Assembly (NCBI RefSeq): GCF_047511655.1
Contig: NC_133390.1
Location: 166,878,583-166,942,582 of the forward strand
Reading direction: 5' to 3'
Origin: Castor canadensis
Lineage: Eukaryota > Chordata > Mammalia > Rodentia > Castoridae
Length of the DNA: 64,000 bases
The notes beneath the pieces are model-generated. The model was not told where the DNA came from. It worked only from the letters and a program-made list of their open reading frames with translations, and searched no databases. Of this stretch, positions 36,240 through 49,600 are shown one piece after another; positions within the stretch are counted from its first letter, which is position 1; the number at the start of each line of letters is the position of its first letter. The translations under genes were made by a program, and so were the position numbers.

Positions 36240-36245
36240 TTTATT
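36240..36245 (-). terminator. SERINC3: Poly(A) signal, probable SERINC3 3' end
   Basis: Minus-strand AATAAA in the context GTCCAATAAAGTTTT. The flanks are AT-rich and repeat-free, which fits a true 3' end. Confidence 0.5.
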
Positions 36246-36782
36246 GGACTTTTGTTACAGTGTTTTACAGTTTAGTGTTACTTTGATTTTAAATTACATA
36301 AGGCAAAGGATGGGGAACTGTGATATTTCTGAAGTGCAGGACCTTGAAAGCTCTTACTCTGGCTCCCCGTTGCTTTACCTTGGCAAGATCAAGGGCCACG
36401 CCCATCTGCTCTGCACATCCTTTGCAACTTCATTTCCACACAGGAACTTACCATGAACCACTGGTATAAAGGACAGTGGTTCTACAATTCATACCAAGCT
36501 CTGCAGAAATCTACCTCTCTCCCCATTGCTGTTAGTGTTAACACTCCATTACCAAGTAGCTCTCAGCTGTCAGTTCCTCCTCATCCCCCTTCTACTTCTA
36601 TGTTTCAAATCTCATACTGATTGCTAAGTTCATCCTCTACATCAGCCAAAGTGATGGCTAACAGTTTTCTTATGTCACTCTGAATATGCTTTCTGCTGCC
36701 TCAACATGAGGTTCAAACTCTCATGGGGGTTTTATAAAGCCTTTCATAACTTAGTTCCCCTATACTTCCTCCATTCTAGTTT

Positions 36783-37015
36783 TTGGTTTTTTTGTTTCTA
36801 TTTGTTTTTGGTGGTACTGGGGCTTGAACTCAGGGCCTCACACTTGCTAGGTAGGCACTCTACCACATGAGCCACTACACCAGCCCTTTTTTGTGATGGG
36901 TTTTTTCAAGATAGGGTCTCAAGAACTATTTGCACTGGCTGGCCTTAACCTGCCATCTTCCTGATCTCTGCCTCCTGAGTAGCTAGGATTATAGGCATGA
37001 GCCATCAGTACTTGG
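36783..37015 (-). mobile_element. ID+7SL dimeric SINE
   Basis: Antisense on the plus strand, hence sense to SERINC3, whose 3'UTR it lies in. Confidence 0.75.
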
Positions 37016-37411
37016 ACCATTCCAGTTTTACTGAACACTTTCCCATCTCATTGCCTTAACTATAGTTCTGTCTGCCCTTCAGCAATATCATCCAACTATC
37101 TTGTATCTCTCTAGCTGACTCCCAACAGCACTTTCTCTAGAAGTCCACTTTCTCCAGGAAGTGACACCCTGTACCCCAGAGATCGTTCTCTGTGATTCCA
37201 AAATCACAGCACTAACTCACCAAACTATAACCACCTGTCGGTTCATTTTTCACTCCCTCCAAACTCTTAAGTCCAAGAGGAAAGAGCACATGTCTGTCGT
37301 ATTTAAAATCACAACTGAGAACCTACAGGGCATGGTATACAATAGAAACCCAGTAAATCTTTGTTGAAAAGACTGATTTATTCCATCTCCTTGTATGCTG
37401 CCTTTTGGGAA

Positions 37412-37502
37412 CATGTTTTTGTTTGGCAGTACTGTGGTTTGAACTCAGGGCCTCATGCTTGCTAGGCGAGAGCTCTACCACTTGAGCCACACCCCCAGCT
37501 GG
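37412..37502 (-). mobile_element. ID-type SINE
   Basis: GGCCTCATGCTTGCTAGGCG, then CACTTGAGCCACACCCCC. Confidence 0.75.
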
Positions 37503-37726
37503 GGAATATGGCTCTTGACACTCCTTCACTGTCTCTTACCTCCCAAAGTCTTACCTAGAGAAGACATTTAGGATAGTTTCTGAATGAGTTTAAGTCTTGG
37601 CTGACTAGTCAAACAGTAAGTTTTAGAATGAACAAGAGTGTCCTGTTCTAAATGTGTGTGACTTGTTTCAAAACAACGATGAATGGTTGCTAGTTCAAAA
37701 AGCTACAGAATGAAAGGGCTTTCAGA

Positions 37727-37845
37727 AGCTGGGTGTGGTGGCTCACAACTATAATCCCAGCACTCAGGAGGCTGAGGCAGGAGGATCTCAAGTTCCAGGT
37801 CAACATGGGCTAACACAGAGACCTTGTCTCAAGAAAAAAAAAAGC
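37727..37845 (+). mobile_element. B1-like SINE
   Basis: GCTGGGTGTGGTGGCTCACA, ending in ten A. Confidence 0.8.
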
Positions 37846-38644
37846 TTAAGGTCTACTTTAATCAAATACCTTTATAGTGCAAATATAATAAATTTACATG
37901 CATTTTACTTTCACATACTCATAACAAGATCATTACATAGACACTACAATGCTTATCCCAGTGAGTCCTCATTTTAATCAAAACTACAAAGCACTTATTG
38001 AAATTAACCTATCTGGTAAAGCCACAGACTTGTTATCAAGCAGCATCAATGCTGTAGTATTAAAAAAGTAAATAAAGAAACTCAAGCTATAGATGTAGCA
38101 GTAGCCTTATTTGGCAGCTTTTCTGGGGAAGGACTCACATACATAATCCTCACCCAAGAAACAGGACGCTACACCTCTCTAAAGAGTGCACACTACATAG
38201 TGTGCCTGTATTACACTTAAGACCTTTGCAGAGGAAACGTATTAATGCATTATTTTTTTTGCTTTTTAAAGAGACTGCAATAGAAATATATTAAAGATAG
38301 TCTCAGATATCCAACATTCTTCTATATTATATTTTAAACCAAAGCTGTATGAACCTACAGATCTTTATAAAGAACTCTCTTCACAGCACAGCTGTAGTTT
38401 ACTTTAAACACAAAAATGTTCCCTTGTGCTATATCCTTACAAGTAAACAAAATATACATACAAATGAAAAGTTCAGATTCTGCATCAAGCATTATTCAAT
38501 CTTGCCTTTTGATATAAATCTGGATACAGTGAAATTTGCAAAGCGTTCACTTAATAGTTTAGTGGAAGCAAACTTAAATGGGTTATGGGTTTTCAGCGAA
38601 AGTAACCTTTCTGATCTTCAGCAGTGTCCTTGATACTTGGGAGT

Positions 38645-38783
38645 TCAGCTGAAGTCCCGACCCGTGAGGATGAGAGGAGCCACAAGGGTCCAGACATAAA
38701 GCAGGAGGCATGCCCAACTGGAACCCATCTTGACCCACACAGCTGGCCACTTGCTGGTCATGGTCTGGAAGTTGGCATCAGGG
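38645..38783 (-). CDS. SERINC3: SERINC3 last coding exon
   Basis: 139 nt from a T-rich tract and TTTAG acceptor to TGA at 38645-38647. It encodes [20 protein letters not shown], the last helix ([14 protein letters not shown]) and the tail TGRDFS. The acceptor tract is an unusually long T run of about 17 bases. Confidence 0.95.
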
Positions 38784-41700
38784 CTAAAAAAAAAAAAAAA
38801 ACAAAAACCAAGAGATTTGGATAAAGAATCGTGGCATTAACATCCTATAGCACCCAACCAAGACCAAGAAACCCCCAGTTAGACTTGGCTAACCCCAGCA
38901 GGGTTCTTTATGGGGACCTGGGAAGCTGGTATTTTTAGTTATAATGAGCAAAAAACTCTGCCTCTCAAATGGCATTTTTCTTCTTACCAGCATGAAGACC
39001 CTGACTATTCATTGGGCAAGTTCTTCAGGATTATCTGGCTATTCTAATTATTGGCAAAAGTCAAGATTGAAAGTGGGTCTTTTCCGGAGGTGAGTATGAG
39101 TAGGATGGGGAAGGACATAAAGGGTGAATATGGTGGAAGTATTTTGTATCCATGTATGAAAGTAGAAGAATTAAGCCTGTTGTAATTGTTCTAAGGGAAG
39201 GAGGGGGGAGGAGGGAAAACAATGGAGGGGGTAACACTAAGATACATTGTAAACGCAAATGTAAATACCACAATACATGCCCCTATACAACTATTATGTG
39301 TTAATAAAAGAGAAAAAAAAAACAGTACTGGTAACACTTGAATAATGTCAATAGTGACAAAAAAGTCTAGATTGAAATGGCCTCCTTGAAACTTTCCTGC
39401 CGTAGCACATCATCACTGTCAGAAGATTAATTTGACATGATTCTGTAGGCTCAGAAAACAACCTGTGAACCAAGATGGGTTAGATTGCTTTTCTAACCAT
39501 GTCATGATTTTCACTTTCAAATAATTCAAGTCTAGAAGTGCTCCCAATGATTTGCACTACAGAGAATTCCAACTGTGTTTTAAATGCTGAAGAAGAAAAA
39601 GTTCAGTGTTTCTAGTGATGTGTGGTGGCCACACCTGTAATCCCATACTGAGGAAGGAAGATTGTGAATTTGAAGCAAGCCTGGACCACATAGTGAAACC
39701 ACCTCAAAAAAAAAAAAAAAAAAAAAAAAAAAGATTTAAAAACAGCACTGAACTCAGCTTCATTTTGAGTAAGAGAAGGGCTCTGTGCTCAACAATGGAA
39801 AAGCCTTTACAGACAGTCGGTCCACGGAGCTAAGTGGTCTTCCCACCTGTACCAGTTGGTCATGGTCATCATGATGTACAAGGAAGCAAAGCAGAGCATT
39901 AGGTGGAAAAAGGAGTAGCTGTACTGCACTCCCTCTTTTTCATTGTCCACCACCCGCCGAGGCTGTCCATCTTCTTCATCACTGGCTCCATTGGCAGTAT
40001 CACCCAGGATCACACTGTCGCTCCCTGAGAGGGTCAGCTTGTTCACTTGGCTGTTGCTGGAGTTGCGGAAGCTGCAACGTGATCCCAAAGAAACAAATTA
40101 GAAGGGCCATTTTAGACAAACTGCTGCCTTTGGCCTGCATACGTGAAGGTTATTTCTGAGCTGCTCCCACTTTGGACACTGAAGGCCCTGTTTGAAGTTC
40201 TGACCTGCGGCCTGTTATTACAGGGCAGACAATGCTCACACCAGTTACTCCTCAGCTTGATTCCCAAAGCACACTATGCCCACACTGTCTGCTTACATTA
40301 CTTCACAAGTGCTTCTTCTACGCTTGGAATGTACCACCCACCTAACCTCTTTCCCAGCTGACTCATCCCTCACTTCTCTGACTCAGTGCCATGGCCTCCA
40401 GAAAGCCTGCCTGACACCACCCATCCCTAGGCTGGGTTAGAAGCCTCTCCCACTTCCACATCTCCCTAGGTGTCCTTCTGCCCAGCACTTACCACTCCCA
40501 CCTTACTGCTTTTCAAAGAACTTCTTAAAAATAGCCATAGGCATCTCTCATCTCTAGCACTGCAGATGCTCACTACAAGCATGCTGAATACACAAATGCA
40601 CAGGAATAAAGGACAAAAACTACAATCGTTTTAATAGAGAAAAAGCATCTGACAAAATGTAATACCTTTTTCAGATACATACTCAACTCCAGAACCACAA
40701 AAAAATAAAACACTTAAAGAATACAGAATTTTTCCAACTGATAAAATAGATTAATGAAAAAAAAAATCACAGCTAACATTGTATTTAACATTCCAAGACT
40801 AAAAAACGCTTTCCCCTTAAAACCAGGAACACGGTAAGGCAGACAGACAAGCGGTCTACTACTGACTTACACCACCAATCCTAACATTTTTTTTTCTAAC
40901 AAGATAACCAACCCAATTTTGAAACCCACCATTCTAGCTCCTCTAAGGTCAAGGGAAGATTTCATCTCCTATGTAAAGGAGAAGGTATCACTGTAAGAAA
41001 AACGGGAAGGAATCATTTGATGGGAGGATTTTGTTAATTTAAAAGATATACACATCTGGGTAGCTGAGGTTATTAAGTAAAGGACTTTTCATTAAAAACA
41101 GCTCAGATGAAAGGGCTGGCAGAGTGGCTCAAGTGGTAGAGTGCCTGCCTAGCAAAGGTGAGGCATGGAGTTCAAGCCAAAAAAAAAGCATAATTGTTTT
41201 AATTCCTCATCCTGGTTTTGAAAGCAAAATAATTTCTTCACTGTTATTACCAACTTTCACAAGAATAGTACAAAACACCTTTAAACTTACCTAGAATACA
41301 TAAGGCAGATAAAAAAGACCAAAAGTCCCAAAAAACTCTCTGCATCCATAAAGTGCCCATTCACTGATGGTGGAGCAGAGGTGGGGACTACAGCAGTTGA
41401 ATTTGCTGGAATCAGGGTTGGTGCAGTTATGTGTGTAATGATGCCCATCAAGTTGGGGTTGCAGGAACGATCTGAAAATGAGAAGCTTTTTATTGTCCTT
41501 AGTTACACCTTATCTTACTCCAAGAAAGAATCTGAGGGGTTGCCTACACACCATTCAGTGGTGATGGGAAATAGGAAAATGTCATACTTAAGAGATGGAA
41601 AACTCATCAGTCAGTAATGTGTGTGTTGCAGCCTGCAATTTGCTTTAAGCAAAAGAGAGCAACAGTATCTGTCAAATTTCATACATGTCAATCCTGATTA

Positions 41701-44700
41701 CTCTGGTTTTGTAGTTTAACTGACAGATCTTTTTTAGTTCTACTGTGCCAATGCTTTGTACAGAAGTCATTCCTAGTTTTGTTTTTAACTTAGTTATTTA
41801 ATATAATAAAAATTATCACTGGGGAGGGAGTCCTGCAATAACTGTTTGACCTTTTTGAGTTTACAGGATATCGTATTTAGAAATAATCCTGTAATAGCTG
41901 TAAAAGAAGATTCCCTGCTCTGCAAGAGAATTTTACAGGGTAAAATTCAATTAAATGACTTAAAAAAAAAAAAGGCCAAAACAAGGTTGCCCTAAGTCCA
42001 GAACCCTTAACTAGTGTGATTGAGTTCAGATTAAATAAAGCCTAGATTATCTAAGGGACTGCAGACCTTCAGGCTGCCAGCTATGAATGCATATGGGGAC
42101 TAAAACATAAAAGGTAAGTTTCTGCAAACCTACAGTGAATGCTGTACATTTACATGTAATCTTCTGTTTGTTCCTCTGACATTTGCTCTAGCTCTAGTTT
42201 TTGCACCTACCAAAGGAGTGTTTTCCTACTTTCATCAAATGAGTTATTGAGAGTGCCTTACCAGGTTCGTTGGTCATGGCTGACCACGTGAGGTAGATGG
42301 TGTAGAGAGTGATGACAGAGGATTGCAGGAGGCCAGACCGAGGCTGGTGTTCCTATGGAATCAAAAGGAAAACAATGCCAGATGGATTGCAAGAGCTGAC
42401 TTTATAAAAACCTATGTATTTTCCTGGGATTCACCGAATCATTAACTGAGAACCTTCTGATTCTGCTTGCCAGTTGAAAGATTACAAGTAACCCTTCAGT
42501 ATGAGTTAACTTACAAAAGAATTAACAAAGACAAAGCACTTACTACTGGCTCTCAAGGCATTTCATAATCCCGAAATTCTGCAGCACAAAGGCTTTGGTT
42601 TTCTAGTCCCATGGTGTACAGCAAAAGTCTACACTCAGCTCTTCCGCTGAGTAGCCAGGTGACCCACCACTCGTTTGAGACTTCAGTTTTCTGAGACGGG
42701 GTCTCATTATGTCGCCCAGGCTGCTTCAAACTCCAGGACTCAAGGGACTCTCATGCCTCAGACTTGTAAGTACTTGGGACGATAGGCATGCTTGTCACAC
42801 CTGGCTAGTTTTCTTAATCCTTTTTTGGGGGGCAGTGCTGGGGCTTAAACTCAGGACCTCACGCTTGCTAGGCAGGTGCTCTATCACTTGAGCATACTGG
42901 GTTTCCCGAGGCAGAGAACTGCAAACTATTTGCCTCGGGCTGACTTCGAATTGTGATCCTCCTGATCTCTGCCTTCTGTGTAGCTAGGATTACAGGCATG
43001 AGACTCCGGTGCCTGGTGTTTTCTCACTCTTAGGCTACTTTGTTCACTTTGAAAAGGAAAGGTGAGGTCTACATGTTCTTTCCAGTATCTAAAACTTCAT
43101 GGAATTTTAACACATTGTATTTTCTGAGGGTGGGTGGGGTTCCTGGGGATTGAATTCAGGGATTTGTGCATGTTAGACATGCATAATACCACTAAGCTAC
43201 ACTCCTCGTCCTGAATAGTATTTTAAAGAGGAAACTTGAGAGCAGTTTTGTTTTTAAATATTAAAATCAGGGCCAGGTATGGCAGCTCATGCCTGTAATC
43301 CCCAGAGGGATTGGGAGGATTGCGGTTCAATGCCGGCCTGGGCAAAAGTTTAAGAGAGCCCTCTCACTCAATAAGATGAATGTGGTGGACCATACCTATG
43401 ATCCCAGCTATACGAGAGGCTGTGGGTAGGAGGACTGAGGTCCAGGCTGGCCCAGCCAAAACAATGAGACCCTACCTAAAAAATAGCTAAAGTAAAAAGG
43501 GATGATGGGGACAGGGCTCAAGTGGTAGAGCACCTGCCTAGCAAGTGCAAGGCCCCAAATTCAAACCCCAGTACTGAGAAAAAAAATTAAAATCAATTGT
43601 TCTTTCTAGTTTAACCCTTAAAATACCATGGCTAATGACTTCATAAAAACCATTCTTGAAATGCTTTTACAAGAACTCTAAATTCTCCAGTTACCTAGGG
43701 TTTTAGTTTTGGTTTTGTGGTACCGGGGTTTGAACTCAGAGCTTAATGCTTGCTAGGCAGGTGCTCTACCTCTTAAGCCACATCTCCAGCCCTACCTAGC
43801 TTTTTTAATGACAAGGAAAACAATTTAATTATGATACAGGTACTCAATAGCAAAGTATATGATTACTAAGTTATAATTATGAAAACATTACTATAATATG
43901 GAAAATTATTTAAGTGGGGAAACTTAAATTCAATAAAAGGTTACCCATGTTTTTAAGTTTAGCATAAAAAAAAAAAAAAAAAGAAATCTTTCATGGGACA
44001 AAGAAGCAGGAAACAACCATACCTGAATTTTTGGGTGGATAGATATGATAGAAACCACAAGGCAAAGAATCAAGTTAATACTGATGAAGAACTTGTTTTC
44101 TGTGCAGCTATCTGGTTTGGTGTAGAATTTGTACAGCAGTCCCACGGCAATGATTGCGACGGCATAAAAGAAGCTTGTAACAGAGAGTAAAGCTGAAAAA
44201 AAAAAGAGAAACCAAGATGAATCCCCACAATTCTAACGAACTTCTATAATGAAGACCTAACACTATATAAAAGCAAAAAGGCATTAACTTAACTCATTCT
44301 TATGCTGGCCAGTAATTTACAGCAAAATTTCAGAAGCCAAATTCCAAAGTCCACCAAGCAACTGAATTTACAACCTGGATTACCTGTCTTGGTTTTATGG
44401 ATTGGATGACCATATATTTGTTCATTCTAGCTCAACTAAAATGTTAACTACTTGCAACCTCAATAATTCCTGAGTCCTCAAAATAACACAGGTTCAGACC
44501 TAGGCATGGTGGTGAACACCTGTAATCTCAGCACTCAGGAGGCTGAGGCAAAAGGACCGTGAGCTGCAGGCCAGCCTGGAATATGTAGACTGTATCAGAC
44601 ACACACACAAAAAAAAGCATAAAAAGGCATCTTTTTGAGACACTACTTCTGCAGCTGCTGCCTACCTACCTAAACCTGCTTCTCAACACAAAAAAAGAGA

Positions 44701-46576
44701 GACTACCTCACTGGGCTGGGAAAGTGGCTCGTCTGCTATTTTGTAGTATCTTCAGAAATGTCTCTTTCCATTTACATGGATAGCTGGGCTTGGTGACACA
44801 CAACTGTTATCCCAACACATGGGAGGCTAAGGACAGGAGAATCATGGGTTTAAGGCCAGCCTGGGCTTACAAAGAGAAAAACCTGTCTCAAAAAACAAAA
44901 CAAAACCAAATGACAAAATTCACATGGATAATCAACAATTGGCTCTGTAACTCTGAATTTAAAAAAACATGAACCAGCATATAATATACTAAGTAAAACT
45001 TGTTTTTCAAGGTACAGACTTACTTAAGAAAATGTTCTACCTATCTCAATGGATTTCCGTGTTTAAAATTAAACGTGACAGAACATCTGCCTAGCATGTA
45101 CAAGGCACTGGGCTGAACCCCCAGCATTGCCAAAAACTTTAATCAAATTTTCTACTGCAAGCTACTAGTACAGTTCTTAATGTTTTTCCATCTGCATATT
45201 CAAGATTTCTCTTACACAACTCATTAAATATTAAATTCTTCTAGAGTGGTGTAACCCAAACTGGTCTGGTTTATTTTTTTTCCTGAAGACAATCTTGCTA
45301 TGTAGACCAGGCTGACCCAAACTTGTGATCCTCCTGCCTAGTCTCCAAGTGCTAGGTATGTACCACCAAAACTAGACCAAAATGTATTTTTTAAACTTAA
45401 AATAAAAGAAACTAGAGAAAACACAGTAATAAACAGGTAAAAACAAAATTTTTTTTAGTCTGAAAAAAAGTAAAAGGGGAGTTTAGGGATTCCCAGCTCA
45501 AAGTGTGTAATACATTAAAAAGGAAGCATATTACACCTATTTTTAAAATATGATTTGGCCTTGCCTTTTTTAATACACGAAAGACACATAAATACATTGA
45601 AAAAATGGAAGAAAACAGACTAGTATGTTAACAATGAGTAGTAATTATTAGATAGATGGGACTATGGGGGAATGCTTTCTTTTTTGGTGCTGGGGATTGA
45701 ACCCAGGGCCTTGCACAGGCCAGGCCCTGTTTTCTTTTGTGATTTTCTGTTTTCCAAGTTCTTGACAGAGAGCATCTATTACTTATAATGGGGGAGGGGC
45801 CAGGGATGAAGAATCTCAAGGTTGCCAGGCACCAGTGGCTCACGCCTGTAATCCTAGCTACTCAAGAGACAGAGAGCAGGAGGATTTCGGTTCAAAGCCA
45901 GCGGTGGCAAATAAATTTGCAAGACCCGATCTCGAAAGTACCTAACACAAAAGGGCTGGTGGAGTGGCTCAAGGTGTAGGCCCTGAGTTCAAGCCACACT
46001 AAAGCAAAAAAAAGAATCTTACTCATTCATTCATCCATTCTTTCACCAGGCTGGCCTGGAACTCACAGTGTAGAGTCCAGGCTGGCCTCATACTCCAAAT
46101 TCTCCTTCCTTAGCCTCCTGAGTGCTGGCATGTGCTATCACATGCCTGGCTCTCAACTGTTACTTTGTACCTGGTTGGGCTGTTGTCCCTAATGAGTAGA
46201 GGGCTCCACAGTCCCTCCCCATCATTGAAAGATGTAAGTCCTATCTCAACCTAGAAATTTGAAGCATCCTTTTCCCTCTAGAAAGGTTTTACAAAAGGTG
46301 TGGAGTCACACTCTCATTAAAGCAATAAAGACTGCATCCTCATCTGCCTGAAATTTGTGGGTAGCTGTCCCACATGTAAAACCTACCTGAGTTCCCTGTC
46401 CATGGAAACAAGGTTATCAAAACCAGAATTATGCTGCCACGTGTAACTACTTTCCCTCATCTAAACATGGGTACTTACATTTCAAATCTCAAAATAAATT
46501 GGGAGAATCCAGTGACTTAAAATATCTGCTACTCTCTTCCAATAATGCATAGAATTCATTAACTTACTCAACTGGG

Positions 46577-46607
<31 letters not shown>

Positions 46608-49600
46608 ATGGGGCAACTATTTGCCTGGGCTGGCCTCAAACCATGATCCTCCAGATCTCAGCTTCCCAGGAAGCTAGGAATATAGCTGTGAGCCAATGGT
46701 TCCCACTCCAGACTTACAGGGCTTTTTTTTGTTTGTTTGTTTTTAAAAGCAGCTCTCTATTGGGAATTTATATAGTTAAATCACTGGTGATTTCACTGTA
46801 CACCCTACTTAATATATGGCTCTCAGAAGTGAGTTTAGATACTTACCAGCATACCAGACCCTTGGGTTTCCTTCTTCCATGTGATTTACCCATAATTCAT
46901 TCCAAGAATGAGCAAAGTCTACTAACAGCACCAGCTGAATGAGGATGAACAAAGCGGCCCCTGTCATGCCAACACCAAACCAGACTGCAAACCAAGAGAG
47001 CAGTTATTCTTTACCACAGGAGCAACATTTCAGATTACAGCTCAACAATCTGAACAGATTTCAAGTGAGAGCCAGTAAAGACATTCTGTCTCCAGTAGTA
47101 CAACAGACTACTACAAGTCTAAAATCAAGGCATTCTCTGAGAAGTGTCCTTTCAGGTTTCAGACCTTTCTAAGGGAGCCAGGAAGCAACATTCCAAATGG
47201 TTCATAAACTTTTTCCTTACTTGGGGGTGGGGAACAGAGATAACCGGGGAATTTCTCAGTGCCACCTGATGTCATGTTAAGAAAGCAAGTTAAACAGGAT
47301 CATAAAACTTGTAAGACCTCGTGTTGTCAAACTTTCTGATTAGCTTAGTTTTGCCAAGTAAGAAAATAAACTATTAAAAACACTAGCAGAAGATTAAGAA
47401 ATGGCTAGTGGAGTGGCTCAAACAGTAGAGAGCCTGCTTAGCAAAATTAGGCCCTGAGTTCAATTCCCAGTACCCTGGGAAAAAAAAAAGATTCACAAAA
47501 GTTTTTAACAGGAACTGCAAAAGGGAAAAACTTTTTGTACAGCCAGCTTGCCTGCTGGCCGGTTTACTCTGCTTGTTGATTTAAACCGACATTCTTTCCC
47601 TCTTTGCCTAAATGCTACAGAATCCAAGATTAACTCCCTTTGTTCTCTAATTAGTCTAGGCGGCTCTCTACCTCTCATCTCTTTCTGACCACAAGAGCAG
47701 TAAACCTGCCAGCCAAGACATACAGCTTCAGAAAAGTGGTGCTGGACACCTGCAGAATCAAGGCCAGTAGTCATGGTGAACATGCATCTGGTCATGCAGT
47801 CAAACTGAGCCCCTGAACTCCCCTTTAAAAGGCGACATTAATCTTTCACAAGTGGGATGACAGAGCTTTAAAGAGGTTCACTCTCCCTGTCCTCTTTGAT
47901 AAATAACAAACCTTATTTCCTTCTCAAAACTCTGCTCTCATTATTTGTAAATGGTTAATGGCACTGGGGCCAAGGGACTGGTTTTCTGATAACAAGATGA
48001 GAAATGAGCCGAATGCCTTATGGCTTTAAATCACAATCATAATATTAACAGTAAGTCATAAATGGACACTGTATCTCATTTAATGGCCAATTCCACAAAA
48101 GCCACTGATGGAAATGTTCCGAAGCCAGTCAGTCACCTGTAGAGCTTGTATGTACTAACCCCACAGAAGTGAGCCATACCTGAGGTGAAGGGGCCCCCTG
48201 GGATGTAGAAAGATCCAACCATTATGCCAACAATGGCAGCAATTTTGAAGAACCAAAACCTATGAAAATATAAAAATGCACTTATGAAGTACAGACTTTC
48301 ATCCTTATAATGAGAAAAATGAACTTGTGAATGTAAAAATAGTCTTAACAGTCTTTCCGACATGACTGTCTAGGCTCGTTTCTTCATCTGGCATAAGGCT
48401 ACTTCATTCAATATTTCACACAAAGTACATTAGCATAGAAAATAAGTCATTCACATTCATGAGAGAAACGTATACATTTAAGACTCTCCCTACTTTTAGG
48501 ACTTAAAGGTAAAGACTTTTCTAGAATTATGAGGAATTTAATAGTGTTAACTATACAAAGAACTACTAACTATCATACTTTTGAGAAAAATTATCACCAA
48601 ATCCTCCATTTATAACCCAGGACAGAAATACCTTGCCCATAATAACACAGTTCATTACTGGCAAAGCCAGGACCAAAAATGACTCTGAGTCCATAGTCTT
48701 TTGCAACTATCCTGCGTGACAGACGCAAACTATCAGGCTTTAGAAATGGACAGGACCCTAAGCTTCAATTCTAGCTCCAACCCTCCCTCGCTGAAAGACC
48801 TCAGGCAACATATATAACTTTCTCAAATGCAATTACTGCATCTATATAACCAGGGGGTGATAATACATACAAAGGTTACAAAACTTCCTTTAGTTTTTAA
48901 ATGAGAAATATTTGTAAAGGGGTCACAAGTGGTCCGGAGTAGGAAGCAACTGAACATGCAAATGAGCAGTGTGTGTGTGTTTATCTTTTTTGTGTGTTGT
49001 TTCAATATATTAGGTGCACAATAATAACGCAGGCACTTGAAGGAAAAGCATTTAAAAAAAAAAACCAAGACAATTCCCATTCCCTCCACACATTTACAGG
49101 GCTCCAAATTATAATGAAACAATTTTACTTCTATTAGTTCTTCTAATAGCCAGAACTACAGCTGGGCCACTGATTTACATCCTCCATCGCTTCCATTCCT
49201 TCCATTCCATTAACTGCTGAAGGAAACCACACCATAACATCACAAGTTAATAATCAGTCTTACGTACCCATTGTGTATTGCTGCTCTGGGATCTTTACTT
49301 GTTTTGATTTTTAACATGAGCAAAGAGAAGACAAAGAAAAAGATAGCCAAGGCAAAGCTGATCCGATAGACAGCTTTATAACCAACCAGCACATCGCAGT
49401 CTTTACCCGCCTTTATATCTGCTACCTTGACTTGAAATTCCCCTTCACAGAATCCAGGAATCTGCAGAGAAAAAAGCAATTTCAATGCTATGGGAATACT
49501 CATATTATTTTATCCCACTGTAGGAAAGCCTAGATTTATAAAACTGACCACTTTACTTTTTTTATTTCTTTTTTTTTTGGTGGTACTGGGGTTTGAACTC

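Larger units (their letters stand above)
36220..38644 (-). other. SERINC3: SERINC3 3'UTR (end inferred)
   Basis: The 3'UTR runs on the minus strand from the TGA to a canonical AATAAA at 36240-36245. Weaker signals (ATTAAA at 37973-37978 and 37857-37862) could give shorter forms. It contains an antisense-strand mosaic of SINEs (36783-37015, 37412-37502, 37724-37845); 37850-38640 is repeat-free and looks like old UTR. Confidence 0.5.
42353..44022 (-). other. SERINC3: SERINC3 intron 6
   Basis: A 1.67-kb intron, mostly SINEs in alternating orientation (42680-42805, 42825-43015, 43125-43215, 43265-43590, 43705-43795). Such inverted pairs can fold in the transcript. Confidence 0.85.
44193..46846 (-). 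other. SERINC3: SERINC3 intron 5
   Basis: A 2.65-kb intron that is largely SINE: B1-like at 44495-44620 and 44780-44910, ID at 45070-45145, a dimer at 45825-46015, and antisense copies at 45275-45380, 46040-46155 and 46573-46720. A poly(T) run of about 25 bases starts near 46578. Confidence 0.85.
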
